Shown piece by piece: positions 23,022 to 32,845 of a stretch of DNA of 64,000 bases. A model generated the notes under the pieces. It worked only from the letters and a program-made list of their open reading frames with translations. It was not told where the DNA came from and ran no database searches. Each line of letters opens with the position of its first letter. The stretch's first letter is position 1. This DNA comes from Actinomycetota bacterium. GTDB taxonomy: Bacteria > Actinomycetota > Acidimicrobiia > Acidimicrobiales > Aldehydirespiratoraceae. Location of the stretch: the NCBI GenBank assembly GCA_029979265.1, contig JAPOHW010000016.1, positions 1 to 64,000 of the forward strand, given 5' to 3'. Made by a program: the position numbers and the translations under genes.

Positions 23022-24128
23022 TTACGGCAACGAGGGCAGAGGAGGAAGCACATCGACGGCGCGCTGACGCAGCCAATGATCGGCAAGGACCAAGAGCATC
23101 TGTGCCTCGACCATCGGGACAGCCCGAGGCAACACACACGGGTCGTGGCGGCCGCGGGCGGCGAGTGTCGTGGCCTCGCCGTCACGGGTGACGGTCTGTT
23201 GTTCACTCGAGATGGTGCCGGTCGGTTTGAAGGCGACCCGAACGGTGATGGCTTCCCCGTTGCTGATGCCGCCCTGGATGCCACCGGAGTTGTTGGTGGT
23301 GGTGCGAACGGTGCCGTCTGGTCCGGGCTCGAACGGGTCGTTGTGCTCGAGCCCTGTCATGCGAGTACCGGCGAAGCCGCTTCCAATCTCGACCCCCTTT
23401 GCCGCCGGGAGCGACATCAGCGAGCCGGCGAGATCGGCGTCGAGCTTGTCGAAGACCGGCTCCCCGAGGCCGGGCGGAACGTGGTGAGCAACCGCTCGAA
23501 CGACACCACCGAGCGAGTCGCCGTTGCGGCGAGCGGCCTCGATTGCCGTGGTCATGGCGGCTGCGGCAATGGGGTCGGGGCAGCGGGTGGGGTCCGCTTC
23601 GATCTGTTCGATGGTGACCTTGTCACCGTCGATGGCAGCGTCGATGTCGGCCACTTGATCGACCCACGCCAAGACCTCGACGCCGGCGACCTCGCGAAGC
23701 AGGCGCCGGGCGACGGCTGCGGCTGCAACGCGTCCGATGGTTTCTCTGGCGCTCGCTCGACCACCTCCGGCCCAGTTCCGGAAACCGTATTTCGCGTCGT
23801 AGGTGTAGTCGGCATGAGACGGTCGGTAAACCTCGCGCAGATGCTCATATGCACCGCTGTTGTGGTCCCTGTTGCGGACCAGGATCGCAATCGGTGTGCC
23901 TGTGGTGTACCCGTCGAACACACCGGAGAGGATCTCGGCCTGATCGGCCTCGTCACGCTGGGTGACGAGGCGGCTCTGACCCGGTCGCCGCCGGTCCAGA
24001 TCGGCCTGGATGGCCCCGACGTCGAGCGCAAGCCGGGGTGGGCAGCCGTCGATCACCACACCGACGCCCCCGCCGTGGGACTCTCCGAACGTGGAGATGC
24101 GGAAGAGGGTTCCCGACGAGCTGGCCAT
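23022..24128 (-). CDS. aroC: Chorismate synthase
   Basis: Last step of the shikimate pathway: 5-enolpyruvylshikimate-3-phosphate to chorismate, needing reduced FMN. 368 residues from the ATG at 24128. [23 protein letters not shown] is the first signature region, then [27 protein letters not shown] and [21 protein letters not shown]. The first His (ESHG) and the RASARET segment are active-site parts. Downstream of glpD on the same strand, 42 bases apart. Confidence 0.96.
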   Translation of the reverse strand: MASSSGTLFRISTFGESHGGGVGVVIDGCPPRLALDVGAIQADLDRRRPGQSRLVTQRDEADQAEILSGVFDGYTTGTPIAILVRNRDHNSGAYEHLREVYRPSHADYTYDAKYGFRNWAGGGRASARETIGRVAAAAVARRLLREVAGVEVLAWVDQVADIDAAIDGDKVTIEQIEADPTRCPDPIAAAAMTTAIEAARRNGDSLGGVVRAVAHHVPPGLGEPVFDKLDADLAGSLMSLPAAKGVEIGSGFAGTRMTGLEHNDPFEPGPDGTVRTTTNNSGGIQGGISNGEAITVRVAFKPTGTISSEQQTVTRDGEATTLAARGRHDPCVLPRAVPMVEAQMLLVLADHWLRQRAVDVLPPLPSLP

Positions 24129-24170
24129 GCGTCGAGTGTACGACCGGCAGAGCGGTCGCCGAACGATGTT

Positions 24171-25883
24171 TCAGGCCTCGACCAGCCCGCGCCCGTCGAC
24201 GGCCACCCGTCGGACGGATTGTGCAGTCTCGTCGTCAGGCGTGGCGTTGGCGCCCAGCTCGGCGTCGACGCGGTCGTGCCACCGCTCGACTTCACTGGCG
24301 AGGTCGCTTGCCGACCAGCCGAGTTCGGGAGCGATCAAGGCGGCAACACGCGCCGCGATCTCGGTCCCGCGATCGGTGGTTTCGATCGAGATTCGCAGGC
24401 GGCGTGCGAGCACATCCTCGAGGTGCAGCGCCCCTTCGTGGCGGACTGCATACACCGCTTCGGCCGCGATGTACCCAGCGCCCGGAAGGATCTCCAGCAG
24501 TTCGGGTTGGTCATCGGCGAGGGCAAGAACGGCGGCGCTCTCTGATCCGTGCCGCCAAAGCAGTCGTTCGACGAGCACCGGTGGGAGGCCGTAGTGCGCG
24601 GCCAACGCAGGACCCGAATCCTTGACCGAGCCCCAGTCGTCGGCTCCGATGAGTTCGATCCGGTCGGTGATCGACGGACCGACGGACCGAGTGAGATCCT
24701 CGACCGCCATGTCGATCGCGTCGGCAGCCATGATCCGATAGGTCGTGTATTTCCCACCGGCGATCGAGATGAGGCCGGGCACAGGCTGCGCAACAGCGTG
24801 CTCACGACTCAAGCGGGCGGTTTCCTCTGCATCACCACTGATCAGCGGGCGCAGACCGGCATAGACACCGACGACGTCACTGCGCTGCAGCGGTTGGTCG
24901 AGCGCCGTGTTCGCCTGAGCCAGGAGGTAGTCGATGTCGGCCGACGAGGCCGCCGGGTGCGCCCGATCGAGGTGCCATTTGGTATCGGTGGTGCCGAGGA
25001 GCCAGTAGTCACCCCACGGAATCACGAACAGCACACTCGTGGGTGTCCGCAGCACCACGCCGGTACTGCTGTCGATCGCCGTCCGGTCGACGACCAGATG
25101 GACTCCCTTGGCGGCTTGCACCGACAGGCCGGACGGTCCCGCCATGTGTTGGATGTCGTCGATCCACACGCCGGTGGCGTTGACGACTCGCTCGGCTCGG
25201 AGCTCGTATTCGGTGTCGGACTCGATGTCGAGGACGCGAGCTCCGACGATGCGGCCGTCCTGCTTGAGAAGATCGACGACCTTTGTCGAGGTTGCGATGA
25301 AGGCGCCGTGGTGGGCTGCGGTTCGTGCAACGGCAACGGTGTGTCGGGCATCGTCGATCTGCGCGTCGTGATAGAGGATGCCGCCGATGAGCGATGCTCG
25401 CTTGAGGCCGGGTGCGAGTTCGAGGGCTTTGCGACGAGAAAGATGGCGATGGACGGGAAACTTCTTCCCCCGGGCAAGGGCCATCAGGTCGTAGAGCAGC
25501 ACGCCGGCGCCGTAGTAGAGACGCTGCCAGATTCGCCCCGTCAGCGGGATGAGGAAGGAGATCGGCCGAACCATGTGCGGCGCGATGCGGTTCGTGTGGA
25601 GTCCTCGCTCCTGGAGGGCCTCGTAGACGAGCGCGAAGTCTTTCGCTTCCAGATAGCGAAGGCCGCCGTGCATCAGCTTGGAACTCCGACTTGAGGTTCC
25701 CGATGCCAGATCGCGCTGCTCGACCAAGCCGACGCGGAGGCCCCGAGTCGCAGCGTCGAGCGCGCATCCGGCGCCGGTCACACCGCCCCCGATGATGAGG
25801 ATGTCGAGTGGCGTTCGTGCCATGGCGTCCAGTGCCGCCGCGCGTTGTGTGGGGTTGAGCGAGCCGGGATCGGGAGATGCCAC
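24171..25883 (-). CDS. glpD: Glycerol-3-phosphate dehydrogenase (FAD)
   Basis: Membrane-associated aerobic glycerol-3-phosphate dehydrogenase feeding electrons to quinone and producing dihydroxyacetone phosphate. 570 residues, the GlpD length. The FAD fold is ILIIGGGVTGAGCALDAATRG, followed by ASGTSSRSSKLMHGGLRYLE (substrate/FAD loop), and GGKYTTYRIMAADAID is the second signature. A C-terminal GlpD_C helical domain begins near residue 420. The start is a GTG at 25883, 39 bases from the divergent acyl-CoA synthetase start. No glycerol kinase or facilitator is adjacent. Confidence 0.94.
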   Translation of the reverse strand: MASPDPGSLNPTQRAAALDAMARTPLDILIIGGGVTGAGCALDAATRGLRVGLVEQRDLASGTSSRSSKLMHGGLRYLEAKDFALVYEALQERGLHTNRIAPHMVRPISFLIPLTGRIWQRLYYGAGVLLYDLMALARGKKFPVHRHLSRRKALELAPGLKRASLIGGILYHDAQIDDARHTVAVARTAAHHGAFIATSTKVVDLLKQDGRIVGARVLDIESDTEYELRAERVVNATGVWIDDIQHMAGPSGLSVQAAKGVHLVVDRTAIDSSTGVVLRTPTSVLFVIPWGDYWLLGTTDTKWHLDRAHPAASSADIDYLLAQANTALDQPLQRSDVVGVYAGLRPLISGDAEETARLSREHAVAQPVPGLISIAGGKYTTYRIMAADAIDMAVEDLTRSVGPSITDRIELIGADDWGSVKDSGPALAAHYGLPPVLVERLLWRHGSESAAVLALADDQPELLEILPGAGYIAAEAVYAVRHEGALHLEDVLARRLRISIETTDRGTEIAARVAALIAPELGWSASDLASEVERWHDRVDAELGANATPDDETAQSVRRVAVDGRGLVEA

Positions 25884-25922
25884 GACCCAAGCCTATGCTC
25901 GGCAGGATTCAGGAGGGTCGTG

Positions 25923-27536
25923 ATGCCGAACTTCGCGTCGATTTGGGAGGGGATCGCCGATGCGGTGCCCGAGGCCATGGCCGCCGCCCACGGATTCGAT
26001 GCCCATTCCTGGTCCGAGTTCGAACGCCGCTCGGCGTGCGTGGCGGCTGCGTTGGCGGCAGCCGGGATCGGTCGTGATGACAAGGTCGGGCTCTATCTGT
26101 ACAACGGCTTTGAGTACGAAGAGGCGCAGTTCGCAGCGTTCAAGCAGCGTGCAGTGCCGTGCAACGTCAACTATCGCTACCTCTCTGACGAACTGCAGTA
26201 TCTCCTCACCAACGCCGATGCAAAGGCGGTGTTCTTCGATCACTCGCTCGCTGATCGCATCCACGACGTGCATGCTCGATGTCCGGATCTCGAACTGCTG
26301 ATCCAGGTGGGCGGAGGGCCGCTGCTCGACGGCGCCGTCCACTACGACGATCTCGTGGCCCGGTTCAAACCGGCCCCCCGCATCGAGCGGTCGGGGGAGG
26401 ATCTGTGGTTCCTGTACACCGGCGGTACCACCGGACACCCAAAGGCGGTCATGTGGCCGCATGCCGAGCTGCAGAAAAATGCGGCGGCGTTCTACCGGCC
26501 GCTCGGGGTCGGGGTTCCGGAGACGGTCGATGACGCGGTCGCCGCCGCAATCGAGCTCCATCGACGGGGTCGGACGACCCGGGTGCTGGCGGGTGCGCCG
26601 CTCATGCACGGCACGTCGGGCATCGTGTCGCTCCAGGTCTTGAGCTGTGGCGGGGCGGTCGCCACGCTGCAGGGTCGGTCGTTCGATGCGAGGGAGCTGT
26701 GGGAGGTGGTGGCCCACCATCGTCTGACGATGTTGGCGATCGTGGGTGAGGCCTTCTCTCGACCGATGCTCGAAGAGTTGGACCGGGCTGCAGCGGCGGG
26801 CGAACCCCACGACCTGTCGAGTCTGTTCCAGATCATGTCCTCGGGTGTGATGTGGTCGAAAGAGTCCAAAGCCCGGTTCCTCGAGTTCAAGCAGCTGACC
26901 TTGCTCGACAGCCTGGGATCGTCGGAGAGTCCAGGGCAGGGGCAACAGCTCACCAGGGGAGAGTCCGAGGCGACGACGGGCAGGTTCCAACTGGGAGAGA
27001 CCACGGTCGTCATCACCGATGATGGTCGCCTGGTGGAGCCGGGATCGGGTGAGATCGGACGTCTGGCGAACCGAGGCATCGTTCCGCTCGGCTACTTCAA
27101 GGACGACACCAAGACGGCGGAGACATTCCCGACGATCGACGGGGTTCGCTACTCGATTCCGGGTGACTATGCGACGGTGGAGGCGGACGGAACGATCACG
27201 CTGCTCGGTCGCGGCTCGGTCTGCATCAACTCGGGAGGCGAGAAGATTTATCCCGAGGAGGTCGAGGAGGCCTTGAAGACCCACCCCGATGTCGTCGACT
27301 GCAATGTGGTCGGGCTTCCCGATGAACGCTGGGGGCAGACGGTCACCGCAGTGCTGAGTCTCGAGCCGGATGCCGACGTGACCGACGACGAACTCGTTGC
27401 TCATGCCCGCAACCAGATCGCTGCCTACAAGACGCCGAAGCGAATTCTCCGGGTCGATGCGGTGGTACGCGGGCCGAACGGCAAGCCCGACTACCAGTGG
27501 GCTCGCACGACTGCGGAGGCTCTGGCAACCTCCTGA
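25923..27536 (+). CDS. Acyl-CoA synthetase, AMP-forming (FadD-like)
   Basis: Activates a carboxylic acid to its CoA thioester through an acyl-adenylate. Start is the ATG at 25923 behind a caggagggt ribosome site; the product is 537 residues. Motifs: FLYTGGTTGHPKAVM (P-loop-like), the A-box LLDSLGSSESPGQG, GDYATVEADG, GRGSVCINSGGEKIYPEEVE and the C-terminal catalytic Lys in GPNGKPDYQWAR. The substrate is probably a fatty or steroid-type acid, since similar actinobacterial enzymes act there; chain length is not deducible. Divergent from glpD, convergent with an SDR gene. Confidence 0.93.
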   Translation: MPNFASIWEGIADAVPEAMAAAHGFDAHSWSEFERRSACVAAALAAAGIGRDDKVGLYLYNGFEYEEAQFAAFKQRAVPCNVNYRYLSDELQYLLTNADAKAVFFDHSLADRIHDVHARCPDLELLIQVGGGPLLDGAVHYDDLVARFKPAPRIERSGEDLWFLYTGGTTGHPKAVMWPHAELQKNAAAFYRPLGVGVPETVDDAVAAAIELHRRGRTTRVLAGAPLMHGTSGIVSLQVLSCGGAVATLQGRSFDARELWEVVAHHRLTMLAIVGEAFSRPMLEELDRAAAAGEPHDLSSLFQIMSSGVMWSKESKARFLEFKQLTLLDSLGSSESPGQGQQLTRGESEATTGRFQLGETTVVITDDGRLVEPGSGEIGRLANRGIVPLGYFKDDTKTAETFPTIDGVRYSIPGDYATVEADGTITLLGRGSVCINSGGEKIYPEEVEEALKTHPDVVDCNVVGLPDERWGQTVTAVLSLEPDADVTDDELVAHARNQIAAYKTPKRILRVDAVVRGPNGKPDYQWARTTAEALATS

Positions 27537-27551
27537 CCGACGGCCGGTCGA

Positions 27552-28244
27552 TTACGGCACGAATGGGTATCCGTCGACGTCGAGGAATCGTCCGCTCTGT
27601 TCGGGTCGAAGCGCCAACATGGCGTCGACGAGACGCTGGGCCGACTCGCCCACGCCGAGGGCGGCCTCAGGTCCACCCATGTCGGTTCGAACCCACCCGG
27701 GATGAACGGCCACCACGATGACCCCGGGCAGGTCGCGGGCGAGGGTGGCGCTCGTGGTCGTCAGTGCAGCCTTCGAGGCGTTGTAGCCGACATCGCGGCC
27801 TGCTCGGAGAACGACTTCGGGGTGCCCGAGTTGGGACGAGATGTTGACGACTTTCGGGGTCTCGGCGGCTCGAAGCAGGTCGACGAGACCCCGGGCGAAC
27901 AGGAGTGGTCCGAGGGTATTGACCTCGATCTGGCGCATGAACACGTCGGGATCGATGTCGAGCGGGCCGCGGTCGTGGTCACCGCCTCCGACCGCTCGGC
28001 CGTCGAGTCCGGCATTGTTGACGAGCAGATCGATCGAGTCACCCCTGGCGCAGAGTTCTGCAACGGCTGCCGCAATCGATGGACGGTCGGCGAGGTCGAG
28101 CTGAACGATATGGGCACATGATTGTTCGACATCGGCGGGAACGGGGCCGCGTGCAGTGCCGACGACAGTCAGACCTCGAGTAGCCAGCTCGTTCGCAATC
28201 GCAGCACCGAGTCCGCGGCCGACCCCGGTGACGAGCGCCCTCAC
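27552..28244 (-). CDS. SDR-family oxidoreductase
   Basis: 230-residue short-chain dehydrogenase. VTGVGRGLGAAIANELA is the nucleotide loop, NNAGLDG the structural NNAG, NISSQLG carries the Ser, and YNASKAALTT the Tyr and Lys. The C-terminal GWVRTDMGGPEAALGVGE resembles carbonyl reductase/sniffer-type members that prune before the lid. It overlaps the upstream mycothione reductase gene by four bases (27552-28244 against 28241-29596), so the two are coupled; a thiol- or aldehyde-detoxifying role is possible but unproved. Confidence 0.9.
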   Translation of the reverse strand: MRALVTGVGRGLGAAIANELATRGLTVVGTARGPVPADVEQSCAHIVQLDLADRPSIAAAVAELCARGDSIDLLVNNAGLDGRAVGGGDHDRGPLDIDPDVFMRQIEVNTLGPLLFARGLVDLLRAAETPKVVNISSQLGHPEVVLRAGRDVGYNASKAALTTTSATLARDLPGVIVVAVHPGWVRTDMGGPEAALGVGESAQRLVDAMLALRPEQSGRFLDVDGYPFVP

Positions 28245-29596
28245 AGTTCGAGGAGCGCCTGCTCGATGACCTCGGGCAGCGCAGGATGGATGTAGTACTG
28301 GCCGGTTGCCATCTGGTCGACCGTCTGGCCAAACACCATGCCCTGGATCAACTGCTGGATCAGTGTCGAGGCTTGAGGTCCACAGATGTGTGCGCCGAGC
28401 AGATGGCGAGAGGTCGAGTCCATGACGAGTTTCACGATGCTCGTGGTGTCCTCCATTGCCCAGCCGTAGGCGGCCGAGCCGTAGTGCTGGACGTGGCAGG
28501 TCACGTCGAGCCCGGCAGTGATCGCATCGCGCTCGGTCATGCCCACCGACGCCACCTGTGGGTGGCCGAACACGGCATGGGGGATGGCAGCGTGGTTGAC
28601 CTCGATCATGGAGTCGGGGTGGGCCAGGTTGTGGCGCACGACCTTTGCCTCATGATTCGCCACATGTTTGAGCTGTATCGGGTTGGTGACGTCGCCGAGT
28701 GCGAAGACACCGTCGATGTTGGTTCGAAGGTGCGAATCGGTGATCAGGTAGCCGTTCTCGTCGAGGGCGAAGCCGTGGGCAGCAAGGTCGAGTTGATCGC
28801 CGTTGGGTATGCGGCCGGTGGCGATCAGTATCTCGTCGACTCTGAGTTCCTCGTGACTGGGGAACAGGTCGAGCACGATGTCGTCGCCGTCGCGACGAAC
28901 GGCGCTGACTCCCGTCATGAAACGGATGTCGTACTTGTGCTGGTAGGCCTCGGTGAACGCAGCGGAGATGGCCTCGTCTTCGTTGCGCAGCATGGCATCG
29001 CTTCGGACGATGAAGGTCACCTCGCTGCCGAGCATGCCGAACACGTTGCCGAGTTCGGCGGCGATGTACCCGCCCCCGAGAACGGCCAGTCGTCTTGGCT
29101 GCTCGTCGAGTCGCATGATCGTGTCGGAGGTGTGGTAACCGACGGCGTCGAGCCCGTCGATCGGCGGTATCGAGGCCCGCGCTCCGGCTGCGATCACGAT
29201 CTTGTCGGCGGCGATGGTTTCGGTGCCGACCCGAATGTGCTTGGGTCCGGTGAACAGTGCGTCGTGCTGGTAGACGGTCACGTTGTCGAGACCCTTGCGG
29301 TACTGCTCACCGCCCGCTGCGATCGGATCGATCCGGTCGAACACCCGGTCGCGAATCGCAGGCCAGTCGGCGCCGGTGAAGGCGGTGTGAATCCCGAGCT
29401 TTGGGCCGACGTGGGCGGCCAACTCGGCAATTTCTGCGGTGTACACCAGCATCTTGGACGGGATGCACCCGACGTTCAGGCACGTACCACCGAAGAGACC
29501 ACGTTCGACGATTGCGACGTCCATGTCATCGTGTTCGGGGCCGATGATGGAATTGCCGCTGCCGGAACCGATGATGATCAGGTCATGGGAACGCAT
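28241..29596 (-). CDS. mtr: Mycothione reductase
   Basis: NADPH-dependent flavoprotein disulfide reductase that keeps mycothiol, the actinobacterial thiol, reduced. 451 residues. The FAD site IIIGSGSGNSII is followed by the redox pair Cys39/Cys44 in GGTCLNVGCIPSKM, the NADPH fold LAVLGGGYIAAELGNV, the second FAD motif GVFALGDVTNPIQLKHVA, and the C-terminal active His in HPALPEVIEQAL. The HPAxPE end and the overall pattern fit Mtr better than lipoamide dehydrogenase (HPTxSE). Its presence supports an actinobacterial source. Confidence 0.9.
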   Translation of the reverse strand: MRSHDLIIIGSGSGNSIIGPEHDDMDVAIVERGLFGGTCLNVGCIPSKMLVYTAEIAELAAHVGPKLGIHTAFTGADWPAIRDRVFDRIDPIAAGGEQYRKGLDNVTVYQHDALFTGPKHIRVGTETIAADKIVIAAGARASIPPIDGLDAVGYHTSDTIMRLDEQPRRLAVLGGGYIAAELGNVFGMLGSEVTFIVRSDAMLRNEDEAISAAFTEAYQHKYDIRFMTGVSAVRRDGDDIVLDLFPSHEELRVDEILIATGRIPNGDQLDLAAHGFALDENGYLITDSHLRTNIDGVFALGDVTNPIQLKHVANHEAKVVRHNLAHPDSMIEVNHAAIPHAVFGHPQVASVGMTERDAITAGLDVTCHVQHYGSAAYGWAMEDTTSIVKLVMDSTSRHLLGAHICGPQASTLIQQLIQGMVFGQTVDQMATGQYYIHPALPEVIEQALLEL

Positions 29597-29661
29597 GAGC
29601 GCAGGCTACTGGTGAGGGCGAGTTGCTGAGGCCGAGGCGACGGTGGGCGTTGCCGGTCTCG

Positions 29662-30069
29662 ATGCTGCGCTTCGCAGCAGTTGGGCTCGTCGTGGTCAGC
29701 TGCGGTCGCTCCGTCGCTGCGGATCAGACCGCCCGATCGCCGGCCGGTGCGATTCTCGAGGCGGGCGAACTCGGTACCGTCCATCTGCGCGTCGGTGACT
29801 GTGTGCGGGGCCCGATTCCCGATGCGGTCGACGCGCTCTACGGCGTGCCCTGTCAACGCGCCCATCTCGCTCAGGTGTTTGCCATCGGTGACGATCCCGA
29901 GACGTGCGTCGAGGCCTTCGCTGCGACACTGGCTTCGCTCGCCGAGCGGACCGATCTGCCTCGCGTCGATCTCAGCGCACTGGTCGTGACCGACGGCCAG
30001 GAACGGGTCGTGTGCCTGCTCGAGTTCACCGAGCCGATCACCGAAGATCTGGTGCGGCCCCGCGCCTAG
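29662..30069 (+). CDS. Small lipoprotein, septum-formation-like
   Basis: Predicted 135-residue lipoprotein: from the ATG at 29662 the start MLRFAAVGLVVVSC has a lipobox with Cys at residue 14. The mature part has GTVHLRVGDCVRGP, a YGVPCQRAHLAQVFAIGD segment and two further Cys (CVEAF, VVCLLEF). The G-D-C and V-P-C-x2-H-x-A-Q-V pattern is that of the actinobacterial septum-formation / DUF4190-associated extracellular domain, of unknown function. Upstream in-frame non-ATG codons would add a few basic residues. It converges on the molybdopterin gene. Confidence 0.75.
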   Translation: MLRFAAVGLVVVSCGRSVAADQTARSPAGAILEAGELGTVHLRVGDCVRGPIPDAVDALYGVPCQRAHLAQVFAIGDDPETCVEAFAATLASLAERTDLPRVDLSALVVTDGQERVVCLLEFTEPITEDLVRPRA

Positions 30070-30090
30070 ACCCCGCGCCCAGTCGACGAA

Positions 30091-32325
30091 CTACGGGATT
30101 CGTCGAAGCTCGACCAGCACGTCATAGTGGGCGTAGTTCTCGGTCGTGGGACTGTGCTGGTCGTGCGTGAGTCCGTAGGGATCACCTTCGATGAAGTCGT
30201 CGATCCAGTGGCCCTCTCGGATGAGCACGCATCCGTCTCGAATCGTTTCGTCGATGGCGCACCGGATCGCAACCCGACCTCGGTCGTTGACGACCTCGAC
30301 GATCTCCCCGTCGCGAATCTTGCGGGTGCGAGCGTCTCTCGGGCTGACTCGGACGACCGGTTCTGGCTCACTTCGCTTCGTCATCTCGAGATTCGCAAAC
30401 GTCGAATGGATCCGGTGGCGGCTGTGTGAGGACAACAGCACCAGCGGGAACCGCTCGAAGAGCGGATGCTCTGGTGATGCTTCGATGGGTTCACGGAAGT
30501 ACGGCAATTCGGCGCCGTAGGCACGCAGATGCTCGGTGAAGAACTCGATTCGACCCGATGGTGTGAGGAACACGCGGTCGCGGAACCCGACGTACGGGTC
30601 GTTGGTGGGCCAGGGGAACACGACCTTCTCGCGACGGAGGCGCTCCATGGTCACATCGACGAGCTGCGGCGAGTCGCCGTCGAGGATGTCGTCGAGGTAG
30701 ACGTCCGGAGGCTCGGAGAAGTGTTCACCGATGCCGTATTCCTCGGCGAGCAGTCGGAAGATCTCGAAGTCGGATTTCGCTTCGCCGACCGGTTCGACGA
30801 TGCGTTGTTGCAACTGCACGAAGCGGTCGACCACGACGTCGTCCTTTTCGAAGATCGAGCAGGATGGCAGCACGAGATCGGCCCATTTCGCGGTGTCGGT
30901 CATGAACTGATCGATCACACAGATGAAATCGAGCCCAGCGATGTGCTCGGTGAGGACTCGGTTGCGATTGGGCTTCACCTGGTTGAAGGGATTGCCGAGT
31001 GAGATGCAGGTCATCTTCACCGGATAGGGCGTGCCATCGATCACGGCGGAGTCGGCTTCCATCATGCTCAGAAGTGCAGGACGCCGCTGCCCTGGCATCG
31101 CGAACCGGGCTGTCTTGATGGGAAGACTCTGGTTCCCGCCTTCGAGGCTCACCCCTCCACCGGGAATACCGATGTAGCCGCCAAGGCATGCCAGCATGGC
31201 GATCGCCCGTGCACTCAGGTCTGCGCTGTACCAACGGTCCACGCCATAACCGATCCGGATCGCAGCAGGATCGGCTTCGATGTAGCGGGTCGCAAGCGAC
31301 TCGATGACGTCGGCGGGTACACCGGTGAGTTGTTCGGCTGCGTCGGCGGAAAATTGGGCGGCCAGTCGTTCGATCTCGCTGAAGACCGAGACGATCCGCC
31401 GACCGTCGAGCGAGCGGTCGACTCGCAGTACCGGTTCGCTGGCGGCCGAGACCGGTACTGCCGTGTTGCGGGCTGCGCACCAGACGAGTGGCTCTGTATC
31501 TCGACACATCACGGTGGCGGCCTCGGCATCGAGGAGGAAGGGCAGGTTCGTGTGGGTTGACACGAACTCGACGTCGAACCGGTCGGTGCTGATCAATTGG
31601 TGAACGAGTGACCAGGCGAGCGCACCATCGCTGCCCGGACGAAGTGAGATCCACTCGTCGGACATTTTTGCCGTCTCGCTTTGGACCGGGTCGATACAGA
31701 TCAGCATCGTTCCCGCTTTGCGCGCCCGACGCAGGGCCACCTGATCGACACGTTTCGTGACTGCGGGGTTCCCGCCCCAGATGATCGTGAGTTCGGAATT
31801 GATGGCGTCGTCATGAGAGTGGCCGCCGGGCGAGAAGTAGGTGCTCGCTGGTATGCCGAACATCGCCTCGAGTCCTTTGGCAACACCGAAGTCGATGCCG
31901 CTGGGCCGGATCACCGTGGCGCCGGTGAGCGACGCGTAGCGGACCGGAGAGTTGCGGGTCAGCAAGCCGTAGGCGCCGGAGATCTGCTGGAACGAGACCG
32001 ACCGTTCGCCGTGGGCGGCTGCGATCCGCTTGTGGGTTGTCACGAACAACCGAGCAGCTTCGGTCCAGGTGATCTCCTCCCACTCGCCGGCTCCCCGCGC
32101 CCCGACGCGTTTGAGTGGTTTCGTCAATCGTCCCGGATGCTCGTGCTGTTCGAGTCTGGCTCGGCCGAGCAAGCAGATTCGGTTCTCGAAGCCTTCGATC
32201 GGGTAGTCGGCGGGGCCGATCTCGACGATGCGACCGTTCTCGACCGTTGCGCGGAGACCACACTTCGGGTTGGCGTGGCAGTTCGGGTCACAGACGGTGC
32301 GTTCGACGGTGCGCATGGACGGCAT
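30091..32325 (-). CDS. Molybdopterin-dependent oxidoreductase (DMSO reductase family), single subunit
   Basis: 744-residue cytoplasmic protein of the formate dehydrogenase / DMSO reductase family. The N-terminal [4Fe-4S] Cys are 12, 16, 22 and 51 ([21 protein letters not shown]), slightly wider spaced than the usual CxxCxxxC. Then come [10 protein letters not shown], the MGD-binding [44 protein letters not shown], and the C-terminal molydopterin-binding [12 protein letters not shown] and [14 protein letters not shown]. There is no Tat signal and no FeS or membrane subunit beside it. The Mo ligand could not be assigned. The start is uncertain between 32325 and 32316. A longer in-frame extension is low-complexity and rejected. 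Confidence 0.87.
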   Translation of the reverse strand: MPSMRTVERTVCDPNCHANPKCGLRATVENGRIVEIGPADYPIEGFENRICLLGRARLEQHEHPGRLTKPLKRVGARGAGEWEEITWTEAARLFVTTHKRIAAAHGERSVSFQQISGAYGLLTRNSPVRYASLTGATVIRPSGIDFGVAKGLEAMFGIPASTYFSPGGHSHDDAINSELTIIWGGNPAVTKRVDQVALRRARKAGTMLICIDPVQSETAKMSDEWISLRPGSDGALAWSLVHQLISTDRFDVEFVSTHTNLPFLLDAEAATVMCRDTEPLVWCAARNTAVPVSAASEPVLRVDRSLDGRRIVSVFSEIERLAAQFSADAAEQLTGVPADVIESLATRYIEADPAAIRIGYGVDRWYSADLSARAIAMLACLGGYIGIPGGGVSLEGGNQSLPIKTARFAMPGQRRPALLSMMEADSAVIDGTPYPVKMTCISLGNPFNQVKPNRNRVLTEHIAGLDFICVIDQFMTDTAKWADLVLPSCSIFEKDDVVVDRFVQLQQRIVEPVGEAKSDFEIFRLLAEEYGIGEHFSEPPDVYLDDILDGDSPQLVDVTMERLRREKVVFPWPTNDPYVGFRDRVFLTPSGRIEFFTEHLRAYGAELPYFREPIEASPEHPLFERFPLVLLSSHSRHRIHSTFANLEMTKRSEPEPVVRVSPRDARTRKIRDGEIVEVVNDRGRVAIRCAIDETIRDGCVLIREGHWIDDFIEGDPYGLTHDQHSPTTENYAHYDVLVELRRIP

Positions 32326-32368
32326 CACCGTAGTGCCCGCCCTCGGACCGGGGAGTAGTCTCCGCACC

Positions 32369-32845
32369 GTGACCGATCGTCCGGTGTCAGGCAAGTGGTT
32401 GGAGGAGCTCGACGAGGGTGTGGTGATCCAGCACGTCATTCGTCGGACGATCACCGAGGCCGACAACATCGGGTTCACGACGATGACCATGAACCCTGCC
32501 TGGTTGCACCTCGATGCCGACTACTGCGAGCGTGAAACCGAATTCGGCCGCCCTCTGGTGAATTCGTTGCTCACCCTCGGCCTCGTGGTGGGGATCTCGG
32601 TCCACGAGACGACGCTGGGGACGACGGTCGCCAATCTCGGTTTCGAAGAGACGGTGTTTCCCGCCCCGTTGTTTCACGGCGACACGATTCGGGTCGAATC
32701 AGAGGTGCTCCGACGTCGTGCATCGTCGTCACGCCCCGGTCAGGGCATCGTGACGTTCGAGCACCGGGCGTTCAACCAACATGAGCAACTCGTGTGTCGT
32801 TCGGTGCGCAACGCCTTGATGTTGGCTCGGCCGACCGACGCCTAG
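32369..32845 (+). CDS. MaoC-like hotdog dehydratase
   Basis: 158-residue hotdog-fold hydratase/dehydratase acting on an acyl-CoA. GTG start at 32369. Seen: [28 protein letters not shown], where the Asp and the following N/H-type positions are the MaoC catalytic region, then [17 protein letters not shown] and [18 protein letters not shown]. Its stop shares bases with that of the converging CitE-like gene. MaoC and CitE-like partners occur together in mesaconyl-CoA / citramalyl-CoA metabolism, so a C4-C5 dicarboxyl-CoA substrate is likely (inference). Confidence 0.88.
   Translation: MTDRPVSGKWLEELDEGVVIQHVIRRTITEADNIGFTTMTMNPAWLHLDADYCERETEFGRPLVNSLLTLGLVVGISVHETTLGTTVANLGFEETVFPAPLFHGDTIRVESEVLRRRASSSRPGQGIVTFEHRAFNQHEQLVCRSVRNALMLARPTDA

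Noticed and set aside
22968..24545. 525-codon plus-strand frame
   Set aside because: Antisense to aroC and glpD, both with complete signature motifs.
28286..29629. 447-codon plus-strand frame
   Set aside because: Antisense to mycothione reductase; composition is Val/Gly/Asp-rich without motifs.
32326..32490. N-terminal extension of the molybdopterin enzyme
   Set aside because: Ser/Thr/Arg-rich and antisense to the MaoC-like gene; the Fe-S Cys motif follows directly after [10 protein letters not shown].
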